Source: Hydrogenophaga sp.
GTDB lineage: Bacteria > Pseudomonadota > Gammaproteobacteria > Burkholderiales > Burkholderiaceae_C
Direction of reading: 5' to 3'
Assembly (NCBI GenBank): GCA_011391495.1
Contig: JAABQK010000001.1
Coordinates: 248,001 to 312,000, forward strand
Length of the DNA: 64,000 nucleotides
Part shown: positions 48,632 through 57,914 of the stretch, piece after piece
Position numbering within the stretch: the first letter of the stretch is position 1
Layout: every line of letters begins with the position of its first letter
Translations under genes and position numbers: made by a program
The notes under the pieces: model-generated
What the model was told of the DNA's origin: nothing
What the model saw: only the letters and a program-made list of their open reading frames with translations
Databases searched by the model: none

Positions 48632-51600
48632 ATGGAAACCCAGAGCAACGCCAAATGGTTCGGAATCAGCCGGCAGGCATCAGCCAGATGGCTCGTGATG
48701 CTGGGCTGTCTCTTCGGCTCCATGCTGGCTTCGGCAGGGCAACTGGCCGTCAATGTGGTGGGCGTGGGGCCATCGGGGGCCACGGTGACGGCACCGACCG
48801 GCTACCGCTGGACGGTGGAAGAAGATGCCACCAAGTTGTCCATCCCCGGGAGGCCGGCTACCACAGACAACTATTCGTTCAGCTTTCACACCAGCTACAT
48901 GCCGGTCGTGGCAGCCGGTCGGGTGGGGACGCAGCGCAACGGCGTTGAGCTGGATCCCGATGTCGCCCGGCTGTACAGCCAGCAACTGCCGGAGGTGTGC
49001 CCCTCCAGCACGGGCGCCAAGTGCCTGGATCCTGCCAAACGCTACTACGTGTCGGTGGCGGCCGAAGGCTTCCAGATGGGGGGCGCACCGGTGGTGTTGG
49101 ATGGTGCAAACGCCACTGCCACCGTGTACCTCAACCAGTACCCCCTGCCCACGGCACAGGTTTCCGTGTTTGCGTTCAACGACAACAGCCCCATCAATGG
49201 GGCACCTGACCTGCCGCAGGAAACCGGACTGGCGGGCTTTACCGTGGTGCTGATCGAAGCGGGCGGTACCTACGGGGCTTCGGGTGGTGCGGTGACGCAG
49301 GACGGCTTCGGCAATCCGCTGGGCACCACTTATGACGCCAACGGCAACGTCCAGGTCCGCGGCTCCGGCATCATCCGCACCGGCCCCGACGGCACGGTCG
49401 TGATCAAGAACCTGTTTCCGGCCAAGTACACCGTGTTCATGATCCCGCCGGTCGGCAGCGACTGGCACCAGACCTCGACCATCGAGGGCACGAAAGGCAC
49501 CGACGCCTGGGTGAAGAACAACGAACCCTCGTTCTTCCAGGAATTCGGCCCCCCGGGACACCATGTGTTCATGGGCTTCACCAAGTCGGGTTGCGTGCAG
49601 GGGCAAACGGGCGCCCGCTGCACAGGCCTGACCGGTGGCACGCCCAACACCATCACCGGCCGGATCGTCAACATCCACAACTCGCGGCCTCCTCAATACA
49701 ACTTCGAAAAAGGCGCGCCGGTGGCCGAGTGCTGGGTGGGCCTGAACGAAACCGGCGGGGGCACCCGCGCGCTCTACGCTGCGGCCTGCAAGAAAGACAG
49801 CACGTTCAGCATCCCCAACGTACCGGCTGGGAACTACGAACTGGTGGTGTGGGACGAGCCGCTGGACATGATCATTGGTACCCAGGTGATCACCGTCAAC
49901 AATGGTGTGAACGCGCTGGGCGACGTGCCGGTGTTCAGCTGGTTTGGCCGCTACCAGGGCCGTGTGTTCCAGGACATCGACGGCACTGGCCTGCCCTTCT
50001 TTGCCGAGCCGTTCAGCAAGCCCTATATCAAGGTGGACCCGGTCACCGGGCTCGAAACGGAAGAGCAGAAGAACTACGCCGCAGGCGACCTGAAACCGGC
50101 GTTTGGCGAAGGCATTGCCAACAACATCCGTTTCCGTGATGGCAGCATCTACCAGTCGGCGGTCACCAAGAAAGACGGCACGTTCGCATTCACCGAGGTG
50201 TTCCCGTTCTTCAACTGGATGGTGGCCGAAGCCGACTACGCACGTTTCAAAGCCACCGGCGCCACCATCGTCGGTGACGCCGGCGGGGTGGTCAACCTGG
50301 CAGACAACACGGCCAAGCTGTGGAACGCCGAGACCGGCAGCTTTGGCAGCAGCGACCCCGCTTTCGCCTACAACCCCTGGGCCCGACTGAACCCGCAGCT
50401 GCAGGAAAGCTGCTCCGCGGAGGCGGTTGCGGCCAACCTGGATGCGAACGGCAAGATCAGCGACCCCACCGCCTGCTTCAAGGTCGGCGACAAGCACTAC
50501 CGCACCGAGCAGGGCGTTGTCCTGGTTGAAGGCATCCAGACTTTCCTGGGACAGACCAACCACATCGAGTGGGGCAAGCAACCCTACGCGGGCCAGCTGA
50601 ACGGGCCGAAGAATGAAAACGGCGGCATCGGCGGCATCGTGCACTACGCCATCACCCGGGCGGAAGACGATCCGCGGTACGCGGCGGCGGAGAACTGGGA
50701 GCCCGGTATCCCGCGCGTTCAGATGGGTCTGTTCATCGATTGCGACGGCGACGGCAAGATCGACAAGCCGGCGAACGACGGCAGCGGCCAATGTGCAGCA
50801 GGCGGCTTGAGTGGTGCTAACAACTACCTTGCCGATTTGCCGGACGTGGACAACTACCCCTACTGCTGGCGTGACCCGGGTTCCTGCAGCATGACCGCGC
50901 CCCAGATGGGCCCGGAAGACTTCAAGCGCAGCAGAACCGGAACCGCGACCACTTTCAGCTACGGCGATGTGTTCGCCTGGGGCGGACCAGGACAGGAACT
51001 CTCGGGCCAGCTGCACGCCGGCCTGGGCAAGACCGACAGCTGGGACGATTCGATTCCTGACGGTTGCGTCAAACCACCCGCCGGCCCCATCAGCAACGGC
51101 GGCATTCCGTTCGCGGCCGACCTCGACTGCTTCGACGGTTTGTACAACTTCAACCAGGTGCGTCCAGCGGTGTTCGATGGCGGCTATGGTTTCGGTCGGG
51201 TTGCGGGCCAGGTCGATCTGCCTGTGCTCATCGGCAACACCGGCAAAGGCACCTACATCGTGGAAGCCGTCGCCCCTCCCGGCTACCTGCACCAGGGCAA
51301 TGGCGACCAGAACGTGGCCTTTGGCGATACCTTGCAGGCCGCTACGGCCGCATTGCCTGCCGAATGCGTGGGCCAGGAACTGCCGGTGCCGCAATACCTC
51401 ACGCTGTTCCCCGGCGAAGGCAACCCCAACTATGCCCCTGGCAAAACCTGGCGCAAGTGCGACATGAAGTCCGTGCTGCTCGCGCCCGGCGCCAACCCGG
51501 CGGCCGATTTTTACCTGTTCACCGAAGCACCGGTCACCGCGCACGGCGTGGGCTTCATCCTGGACGACACGGCCAGCGAGTTCAACCGCTTCGCCCCCAC

Positions 51601-54526
51601 CTTCGGCGAGAAATACGCTCCGCCGCATCTACCGGTGTCGGTGCAGGACTGGACCGGCCGCGAAATCACCCGCGTGTACTCGGATCAGTTTGGCTCGTAC
51701 AACTTCCTGACCCCGTCGAGCTTCACCATCAACCCGCCCTTCCCGTCGGGCGTCATGCCCAACATGATGGTGTCGTGCATGAACCACCCGGGCCCGATCG
51801 ACGATACGCGGCAGTTCCTCTCTGACGGCGTCACACCCAACCCGACCTTCGGCCAGAAGATCATCGACCCGTTCTTCAACCGCAAGTACACCCAGTTCTG
51901 CTACACGCTGCAGTACCTGGCCGGCAAGACCACCTACCTCGACACCCCGGTGCTGCCGATCGCAGCCTTCGCCACGGTCGAAAAGAACCCGCTGGACTGC
52001 GAGTGCCAGGACAAGACCCCCGCCATCTACAGCGCCAACAACCCCGACAGCGCCTTCAACAGCGGCAACAACGGTCCCTGGGTACCCGCCACGGGCGGCA
52101 CGCTCACCATCGTCTCGGCCGGCGCTGCGGTGGAGGTGCCCAATCCCGCCTACGACCCGACCGTCCCCGGCTCGCCCAAACTCATCATCCGCGACTACGG
52201 CTTCGGCAACACGGCCGGTACGGTGCGACTGGGCAACACCACACTCACCGTCGTCGGCCCCTGGGGTACAGACATCCTGCAGGTCCAGGTGCCGGCCGGC
52301 ACGCCGTCGGGCCAGCAGCTCAGCATCGTCCGAGGCGACAGCGGAAAGGAATCGGTGGTCGGCCTGACGGTGCACGTGGGCGGCAGCGCACCCATCGTGG
52401 TCCAGCCTGGCGGCAACATCCAGGCCGTGATCGACGCCGCCACCACGCCGGTGGGTGCTCTGATCACCATCCCGCCCGGCACCTACAACGAGTACCTGAT
52501 CCTGGACAAGCGCGTGCGCCTGCAGGGCTGGGGTGCCAACTCGGTGGGCATCAACGCTTCCAAGGCCAGCACCGGTGGCCTGGCCGCCTGGCGCGCCAGG
52601 ATCAACGCCAAAGCCAATGTGACCTTCGACCTGTTGCCCGGGCAGGAACTGGGCATCGACACGGCCAACAACGAGCCCCTGCTCTTCGGCGCCGAAGAAG
52701 GCCCTGGCATTCTGGCGGTGGGCAAAATGGCCGTGGCCACCGATGGCAGCACCACCTGCGCCAACGCGGGCGTGCCCTTGCGCATCGACGGGGTGACCGT
52801 GACCGGATCCGACTCGGGCGGCGGCATTCTCGCCAGTGGCTACAACTGCAACCTGCAGATCACCAACAACCGGGTCGTGGGCAACTACGGCACCTACGGC
52901 GGTGGTATCCGGGTCGGTCACACCGCCCTGCTGGGCGCCACAGGCTTCACCGCCGGCGTGAACACCAACGTGGTGGTGGCCAACAACTGGGTGTCGCAAA
53001 ACGGTGCCTCTGAAATCGCCACCGGCGACGGCGGTGGTGGCGGCGTGACCCTGGGCACAGGCTCCGACAACTACCGTGTCAGCGACAACTACGTCTGCGG
53101 CAACTTCTCCATGTCCGATGGCGGTGGCATCAGCCACGTGGGCCTGTCGGGTGGCACGGGCAGCATCCTGAACAACAAGATCCTGCTGAACCAGACTTTC
53201 AACCAGGCGGCCGACCCCACCGGTGGTGGTCTTTTCATCGGCGGTCAGGTCCCGGTGGGTGGCGGTACCTCGGTGGGCACGGGGGACATCAACATCAACC
53301 GCAACCTGATCCAGTACAACCACGCGGGTGCCGGCGCCGGCGGCGGTGTGAGCATCGCCAGAACCAGGGCCACGGACGATGTGGTGCTGACCAACAACCT
53401 GATCGTCAACAACGCGACCGGCTACGCCGGCGGTGGCGTGGCAGTGGCCAATGTCACGGCCAGCGTGCGCCTGGTCAACAACACCGTGGCCGACAACGCC
53501 AGCACCGCCACCAACCGGCAGTCGTTCCCGGCCGGTCCGAAAACGCAGTCCACCGCGCAGATCGCTGGTATTGCGCGGGTGAGCGGCACCAGCCCGACCC
53601 TGCTGAACAACATCGTCTTCGGCAACCGCGCCTTCACCTGGAACATCACCCCGACCGACCCCAACCTGCCTCAGACCACCGCGCTCACCGACGCCGGCAT
53701 CTGGGACATGGGTGTGGTGGGCAACACGAGCCACGCGGCCCTGACCTCCACCAACAGTGTGCTGACCACGGGCGCCGGCAACAGCACGGCCGGTGGCGCC
53801 ATCCTGGCCACCACCACCACGGTGGCGTTCGTGAAGCCGATCCAGTTCATGGCCCAGACCGATACCGACCAGCCCGTCCTGCTGCCTGAAACCACGATCC
53901 TGCAGACCGCCCTGACCTTTGACGAAGGCGGCAACTTCATCAACGTCAACTTCAGCCCGCTCACGCCGTGGGACATCGGCACTACCGCCTTCGGTACCGT
54001 GCGCGGCGACTACCACCTCCAGACCACCTCGGTGGCGATCAACGCCGGCACCAACGCCACGGCTGCCAACCGGGTGCCGGGCACGGACCACGACGGTCAG
54101 GCCAGGCCGAGCACGGCGGCCGACCGGGTGGATGTGGGGGCGGACGAGGTCGCTGGTGGCAGCTCCGTCCCGAGCGGAACACCCTCACTGGCCTTCACGG
54201 CCGAGTCGGGAGCAGGCAGCTTCATTCTTGCCACCACCACCTTCGCGTTCGGCAACGTCGGCGCCAACACGGTGAACACGCTCACCTTGACATCCAACGG
54301 GACCGCGCCGGTCACGGTAGGCACCGCCACGGTCACGGGGGCCCGCTTCTCCCTCGGCACCAACACCTGCACGGGTCAGACGCTGGCTGTGGGTGCCACC
54401 TGCACGATCCAGCTCCGGTTCGACGGCAGCGGCGGTTTCCTTGGCGTCAACCCGTCGGCCGGCATCTTGTCCGTGCCGTCCAACAGCCCGGCCAGCCCGA
54501 AAGATCTCCTGATCACTGGCAGCTGA
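48632..54526 (+). CDS. Very large exported beta-helix scaffold protein
   Basis: The product is 1964 aa. A signal peptide lies at residues 20-35. The N-terminal half (about 36-1160) has carboxypeptidase-regulatory / SdrD B-like Ig folds. An IPT-like domain follows near 1165-1250. A right-handed parallel beta-helix of pectate-lyase/NosD type occupies about 1258-1820, with repeated GGG-turn motifs such as NNRVVGNYGTYGGGIRVG. A choice-of-anchor D-type domain closes the protein (about 1850-1964). GGGAG eight bases before the ATG supports the start. I see no HxH copper motif. It leads the operon and may hold the oxidases at the cell surface; the function is not known. Confidence 0.85.
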   Translation: METQSNAKWFGISRQASARWLVMLGCLFGSMLASAGQLAVNVVGVGPSGATVTAPTGYRWTVEEDATKLSIPGRPATTDNYSFSFHTSYMPVVAAGRVGTQRNGVELDPDVARLYSQQLPEVCPSSTGAKCLDPAKRYYVSVAAEGFQMGGAPVVLDGANATATVYLNQYPLPTAQVSVFAFNDNSPINGAPDLPQETGLAGFTVVLIEAGGTYGASGGAVTQDGFGNPLGTTYDANGNVQVRGSGIIRTGPDGTVVIKNLFPAKYTVFMIPPVGSDWHQTSTIEGTKGTDAWVKNNEPSFFQEFGPPGHHVFMGFTKSGCVQGQTGARCTGLTGGTPNTITGRIVNIHNSRPPQYNFEKGAPVAECWVGLNETGGGTRALYAAACKKDSTFSIPNVPAGNYELVVWDEPLDMIIGTQVITVNNGVNALGDVPVFSWFGRYQGRVFQDIDGTGLPFFAEPFSKPYIKVDPVTGLETEEQKNYAAGDLKPAFGEGIANNIRFRDGSIYQSAVTKKDGTFAFTEVFPFFNWMVAEADYARFKATGATIVGDAGGVVNLADNTAKLWNAETGSFGSSDPAFAYNPWARLNPQLQESCSAEAVAANLDANGKISDPTACFKVGDKHYRTEQGVVLVEGIQTFLGQTNHIEWGKQPYAGQLNGPKNENGGIGGIVHYAITRAEDDPRYAAAENWEPGIPRVQMGLFIDCDGDGKIDKPANDGSGQCAAGGLSGANNYLADLPDVDNYPYCWRDPGSCSMTAPQMGPEDFKRSRTGTATTFSYGDVFAWGGPGQELSGQLHAGLGKTDSWDDSIPDGCVKPPAGPISNGGIPFAADLDCFDGLYNFNQVRPAVFDGGYGFGRVAGQVDLPVLIGNTGKGTYIVEAVAPPGYLHQGNGDQNVAFGDTLQAATAALPAECVGQELPVPQYLTLFPGEGNPNYAPGKTWRKCDMKSVLLAPGANPAADFYLFTEAPVTAHGVGFILDDTASEFNRFAPTFGEKYAPPHLPVSVQDWTGREITRVYSDQFGSYNFLTPSSFTINPPFPSGVMPNMMVSCMNHPGPIDDTRQFLSDGVTPNPTFGQKIIDPFFNRKYTQFCYTLQYLAGKTTYLDTPVLPIAAFATVEKNPLDCECQDKTPAIYSANNPDSAFNSGNNGPWVPATGGTLTIVSAGAAVEVPNPAYDPTVPGSPKLIIRDYGFGNTAGTVRLGNTTLTVVGPWGTDILQVQVPAGTPSGQQLSIVRGDSGKESVVGLTVHVGGSAPIVVQPGGNIQAVIDAATTPVGALITIPPGTYNEYLILDKRVRLQGWGANSVGINASKASTGGLAAWRARINAKANVTFDLLPGQELGIDTANNEPLLFGAEEGPGILAVGKMAVATDGSTTCANAGVPLRIDGVTVTGSDSGGGILASGYNCNLQITNNRVVGNYGTYGGGIRVGHTALLGATGFTAGVNTNVVVANNWVSQNGASEIATGDGGGGGVTLGTGSDNYRVSDNYVCGNFSMSDGGGISHVGLSGGTGSILNNKILLNQTFNQAADPTGGGLFIGGQVPVGGGTSVGTGDININRNLIQYNHAGAGAGGGVSIARTRATDDVVLTNNLIVNNATGYAGGGVAVANVTASVRLVNNTVADNASTATNRQSFPAGPKTQSTAQIAGIARVSGTSPTLLNNIVFGNRAFTWNITPTDPNLPQTTALTDAGIWDMGVVGNTSHAALTSTNSVLTTGAGNSTAGGAILATTTTVAFVKPIQFMAQTDTDQPVLLPETTILQTALTFDEGGNFINVNFSPLTPWDIGTTAFGTVRGDYHLQTTSVAINAGTNATAANRVPGTDHDGQARPSTAADRVDVGADEVAGGSSVPSGTPSLAFTAESGAGSFILATTTFAFGNVGANTVNTLTLTSNGTAPVTVGTATVTGARFSLGTNTCTGQTLAVGATCTIQLRFDGSGGFLGVNPSAGILSVPSNSPASPKDLLITGS

Positions 54527-54598
54527 AGCAAACCACGATTGACCGATTCCATCCGCCGAGCTGTGCGCAAAACCGAAGTCAACCGAAGGAGTCACACC

Positions 54599-55840
54599 AT
54601 GACCACCACGCCCAAGACTCTCTGCAGGACGCTGCTGTCGCTGGCCACGCTGGCGGTGATCGGCGCGCACACCCAGGCCCGTGCCGAGGTGTTCGTGCAA
54701 TGCGGCCCCAACAACAGCGGGGTCGATGCCACCGGAAAGATCAAGAGCACGCTGCCGCCCAACGTGGAGTGCAAGCACCTCACCGCGGGCGACGGCTTCA
54801 TCTCCATGGCCGATGGCCGCACGCTCTACACCTTCGGCTTCGACGACGTGACCGACCGGCCGGCGAACCAGGTGATGCTCGACGCGCTCGGCGGCACCTT
54901 TGCCGCGCCCACGCTGGAGCTCAAGCAGGGCAACGACCTCTACCTGACGCTGACCAACGTGTCGATGGCTATGCGGCCCGACCTGTTCGACCCGCACACG
55001 GTGCACTTCCATGGATACCCGCAGGCAGCACCGGTGTTCGACGGCATGCCCGAGGGTTCTTTCGGCGTCAACATGGGTTCGTCGATCACCTACTTCTACC
55101 GCCTCAACGACCCGGGCACCTATATGTACCACTGCCACCAGGAGGCGACCGAACACATGCAGATGGGCATGCTCGGCAACCTGTACGTGAAGCCCCTGCA
55201 GGACGGCACCAACATCAGCTACGCGGGCAAGCCCTACACCAAGTTTGTCTACAACGACGGTGACGGCTCCACGGGCTACGACGTGGCCAAGGCGCTCCAG
55301 CTCGGTTCGATGGACCACAACTTTCACGACCTGCACCTGGCGGTGCAACCGTTGCCCTTCAAGAACATGAAGGACACCTACCCGATGATCAACGGGCGCG
55401 GCTACCCCGACACGGTCAAGCCAGCCCCGCTGCCTCCGCCGGCGGAAAAGGTGGCGGTACTGACTGCTGGCGGCAGCACCGCTCCGGTCGAGAGCTCTCA
55501 GCCGATCGACTCCCTCATCACCGCCAGGAAGGGCGAGCGCATCCTGCTGCGCCTGTCCAACCTCAACATCACCAACTACTACACCGTAACCGTCCAGGGG
55601 TTGCCGATGAAGGTGGTGGGTATGGGTGCGCGGCAGCTCAAGGGGTCCGACGGCAAGCTGCTGTATTTCGACACCACGTCCGTCACGCTCGGTGGTGGTG
55701 AGTCGACGGAAGTGATGATCGACACGACCGATGTGGAACCCGGCACCTACTTCCTCTACACCACCAACCTCAATTACTTGAGCAATTTCGACCAGGACAG
55801 CGGCGGCATGATGACCGAGATCGTCATCTCTGCCCTCTAA
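54599..55840 (+). CDS. Multicopper oxidase-like protein 1 (HFH and HCH motifs)
   Basis: This 413-aa exported cupredoxin-type protein has a signal peptide ending near residue 29. The first domain carries DPHTVHFHGY (His133, 136, 138) and YMYHCHQEATEHMQMGM (His178, Cys179, His180, His186, Met188/191), which fit type 1 plus half of a trinuclear copper site. The C-terminal domain (about 265-413) has a cupredoxin fold without copper ligands. AAGGAG is seven bases before the ATG. The other two HxH motifs needed for a trinuclear centre occur in the next gene. Confidence 0.85.
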   Translation: MTTTPKTLCRTLLSLATLAVIGAHTQARAEVFVQCGPNNSGVDATGKIKSTLPPNVECKHLTAGDGFISMADGRTLYTFGFDDVTDRPANQVMLDALGGTFAAPTLELKQGNDLYLTLTNVSMAMRPDLFDPHTVHFHGYPQAAPVFDGMPEGSFGVNMGSSITYFYRLNDPGTYMYHCHQEATEHMQMGMLGNLYVKPLQDGTNISYAGKPYTKFVYNDGDGSTGYDVAKALQLGSMDHNFHDLHLAVQPLPFKNMKDTYPMINGRGYPDTVKPAPLPPPAEKVAVLTAGGSTAPVESSQPIDSLITARKGERILLRLSNLNITNYYTVTVQGLPMKVVGMGARQLKGSDGKLLYFDTTSVTLGGGESTEVMIDTTDVEPGTYFLYTTNLNYLSNFDQDSGGMMTEIVISAL

Positions 55841-55880
55841 GCCCGAGCGAAACCCATCGACTCACGTCAGGAGAGGCGCC

Positions 55881-57914
55881 ATGAACAGCAATCAGATATT
55901 CCACTCGCTGTGCAGGATGCTGCAGGCCGGGCTCACCGTGATGGCGATGTTTCTGTGCGGACCAGCCCATGCACTGATTTCTGGCTGGGAAGGCGAGGTG
56001 TCCTCCGGTTCTGGCGGCGAGGTGATCCGGACCTACAACCTCACGGCGCGGGACGACTTCATCAGCACGTCGGACGGCAACAGCCATTACACCTGGGGCT
56101 ACGCGCACGGCACCTCGTATGTGATGCAGTACCCCGGCCCGACGCTCATCGTGAACCAGGGAGACACGGTCCAGATCGTGCTCAACAACACGCTGCCGGT
56201 GCCGGTGTCGATCATTTTTCCAGGCCAGCAAGGCGTGACCGCCAGCGGCGGCACCCCGGGTGTACTCACCCAGGAAGCGCCCGCGGCACCCACCGGGCAG
56301 AACGTGGTGGTGGGCGGCCCCACCTACAGCTTCATTGCGGCAGAGCCCGGCACCTACCTGTACCACAGCGGCACCAACGCCGACCTGCAGGTCGAGATGG
56401 GGCTGGTGGGCGCGATCGTTGTGCGCCCCACCGGCTTTGCCTACGGCAACGGCACCAGCCACCCCAGCCGCAAGGCCTACCAGCAGGCCGGCACCGAGTA
56501 CGACCGCGAAAACCTCTTTCTGCTCACCGAGATGGACCCCGCCGTTCACTGGACGGTGTACGGCCAGGTGTACGCGGGTCAGCCCGTGGCCGTGGACACC
56601 ACCTCCATCAAGCCCAGCATGTGGTTCATCAACGGCCGCAACGCGCCCGACACCCAGCTCGACGAGTACGTCTACTGGCTGCCCACCCAACCCTACAACG
56701 CCGTGCCCCGCATGCACGCCGGCGAGAAACTGCTGATGCGCATGGTCAACGCGGGCCGTGAACTGCACCCGTTCCACCACCACGGCAACCACGCCACCGC
56801 GATCGCCCGTGACGGGCGTGTGCTCTCCAGCAACCCTGCCAACCTGGCTCTGGCACCCGATCTGTCCGCGCCCGACTTCACCGTGCGTTCGGTGCCCGGT
56901 CAGACCATGGACCTGATCTTCGAGTGGACGGGCAAGGGCATCGGCTGGGACGTCTACGGCACGACCAGCATCAACCCGCACACCTGCGCCCCGGCCGCCG
57001 ACGGCTTTGACCCGACCACCCGCGAATGGTGTGCCGACCACAACAAGCCGATTCCGGTGACCGTCCCCGGGCTGCTGGACATATCCGCCGGTGAGCACTA
57101 CAGCGGCAGCCCGTTCCTGGGCGTGTCCGGCGCCCTGCCCCAGGGACATCCGGGCCTCAACGCCAACGCCGGCTATTACCACATGTGGCACTCCCACAAT
57201 GAAAAGGAAATCACCACCGACGACATCTTCCCCGGCGGCATGATGACCATGTTGATCATCGAGCCCAAGAGCGTGGACCTGGATGCGGGCACTGGCCCCA
57301 GCACCGGAGGCGGAACACCGCCGCCCGCCATGCCCGGCCTGACCGTTCTCGACAATTTCAACCGGGCCAACGCCAACACCCTCGGCGCGAACTGGCAACA
57401 GCTGATCGCACTGGGCAACAGCGGCATCCGGGTCAATGCCAACCAGGCGTTCTGCGCCAACACGGGCGCAGCTGCCCTGCTCTGTGCGGCCGGCGCCAAC
57501 GCTTACCTGAGCGGGTCCTTGGTGAACACGCAGGCCGCCGCGTTCACCTTCGCCAATGCCACCGTAGACAACGTCGGTCTCTACCTCAAGGCCAGTGGCA
57601 CCTACGTGGCCGGCTTGTACTCCAGCGCCATCCGGGTGCGCTACTCGGCGGCCAGTGGAGGCCAGGTGGTCGTGGAGACCACCAGCAACGGGCTCACGTT
57701 CACGAATGCCGGCACGCTGAACAGCAGTTTCGCCACCAACGACCGGTTGACCGCCATGGCCGATGCCACAGGCACCGTGTCCGTCTGGAAAACGTCGGGC
57801 GCCGTGACCACCCTGGTCGGCACCGTACCCACCACCTTCACCGGCACCGGCCAGATCGGGCTCTACCTGCGACCGGGTGCACGGGTGGACGACTTCGCAG
57901 GAGGCACACCATGA
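55881..57914 (+). CDS. Multicopper oxidase-like protein 2 (HPFHHHG and HSH motifs)
   Basis: The product (677 aa) is exported (signal peptide to about residue 31). The N-terminal cupredoxin domain has lost its HxHG (IIFPGQQ). Domain 3 has LHPFHHHGNH (His296-His301) and MWHSHNEKE (His437, His439), where the usual HCH cysteine is Ser438, so it has no type 1 copper. A Gly/Pro linker leads to a C-terminal jelly-roll-like domain (about 488-677) beginning LDNFNRANANTLGANWQQ. AGGAGAGG precedes the start. It ends in an ATGA overlap with the next gene. Confidence 0.82.
   Translation: MNSNQIFHSLCRMLQAGLTVMAMFLCGPAHALISGWEGEVSSGSGGEVIRTYNLTARDDFISTSDGNSHYTWGYAHGTSYVMQYPGPTLIVNQGDTVQIVLNNTLPVPVSIIFPGQQGVTASGGTPGVLTQEAPAAPTGQNVVVGGPTYSFIAAEPGTYLYHSGTNADLQVEMGLVGAIVVRPTGFAYGNGTSHPSRKAYQQAGTEYDRENLFLLTEMDPAVHWTVYGQVYAGQPVAVDTTSIKPSMWFINGRNAPDTQLDEYVYWLPTQPYNAVPRMHAGEKLLMRMVNAGRELHPFHHHGNHATAIARDGRVLSSNPANLALAPDLSAPDFTVRSVPGQTMDLIFEWTGKGIGWDVYGTTSINPHTCAPAADGFDPTTREWCADHNKPIPVTVPGLLDISAGEHYSGSPFLGVSGALPQGHPGLNANAGYYHMWHSHNEKEITTDDIFPGGMMTMLIIEPKSVDLDAGTGPSTGGGTPPPAMPGLTVLDNFNRANANTLGANWQQLIALGNSGIRVNANQAFCANTGAAALLCAAGANAYLSGSLVNTQAAAFTFANATVDNVGLYLKASGTYVAGLYSSAIRVRYSAASGGQVVVETTSNGLTFTNAGTLNSSFATNDRLTAMADATGTVSVWKTSGAVTTLVGTVPTTFTGTGQIGLYLRPGARVDDFAGGTP

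Noticed and set aside
48680..51628. A 982-codon open frame antisense to the scaffold gene
   Set aside because: It is the complement of a long GC-rich gene with strong family folds on the plus strand. It has no ribosome-binding site, no known motif and unnatural composition.
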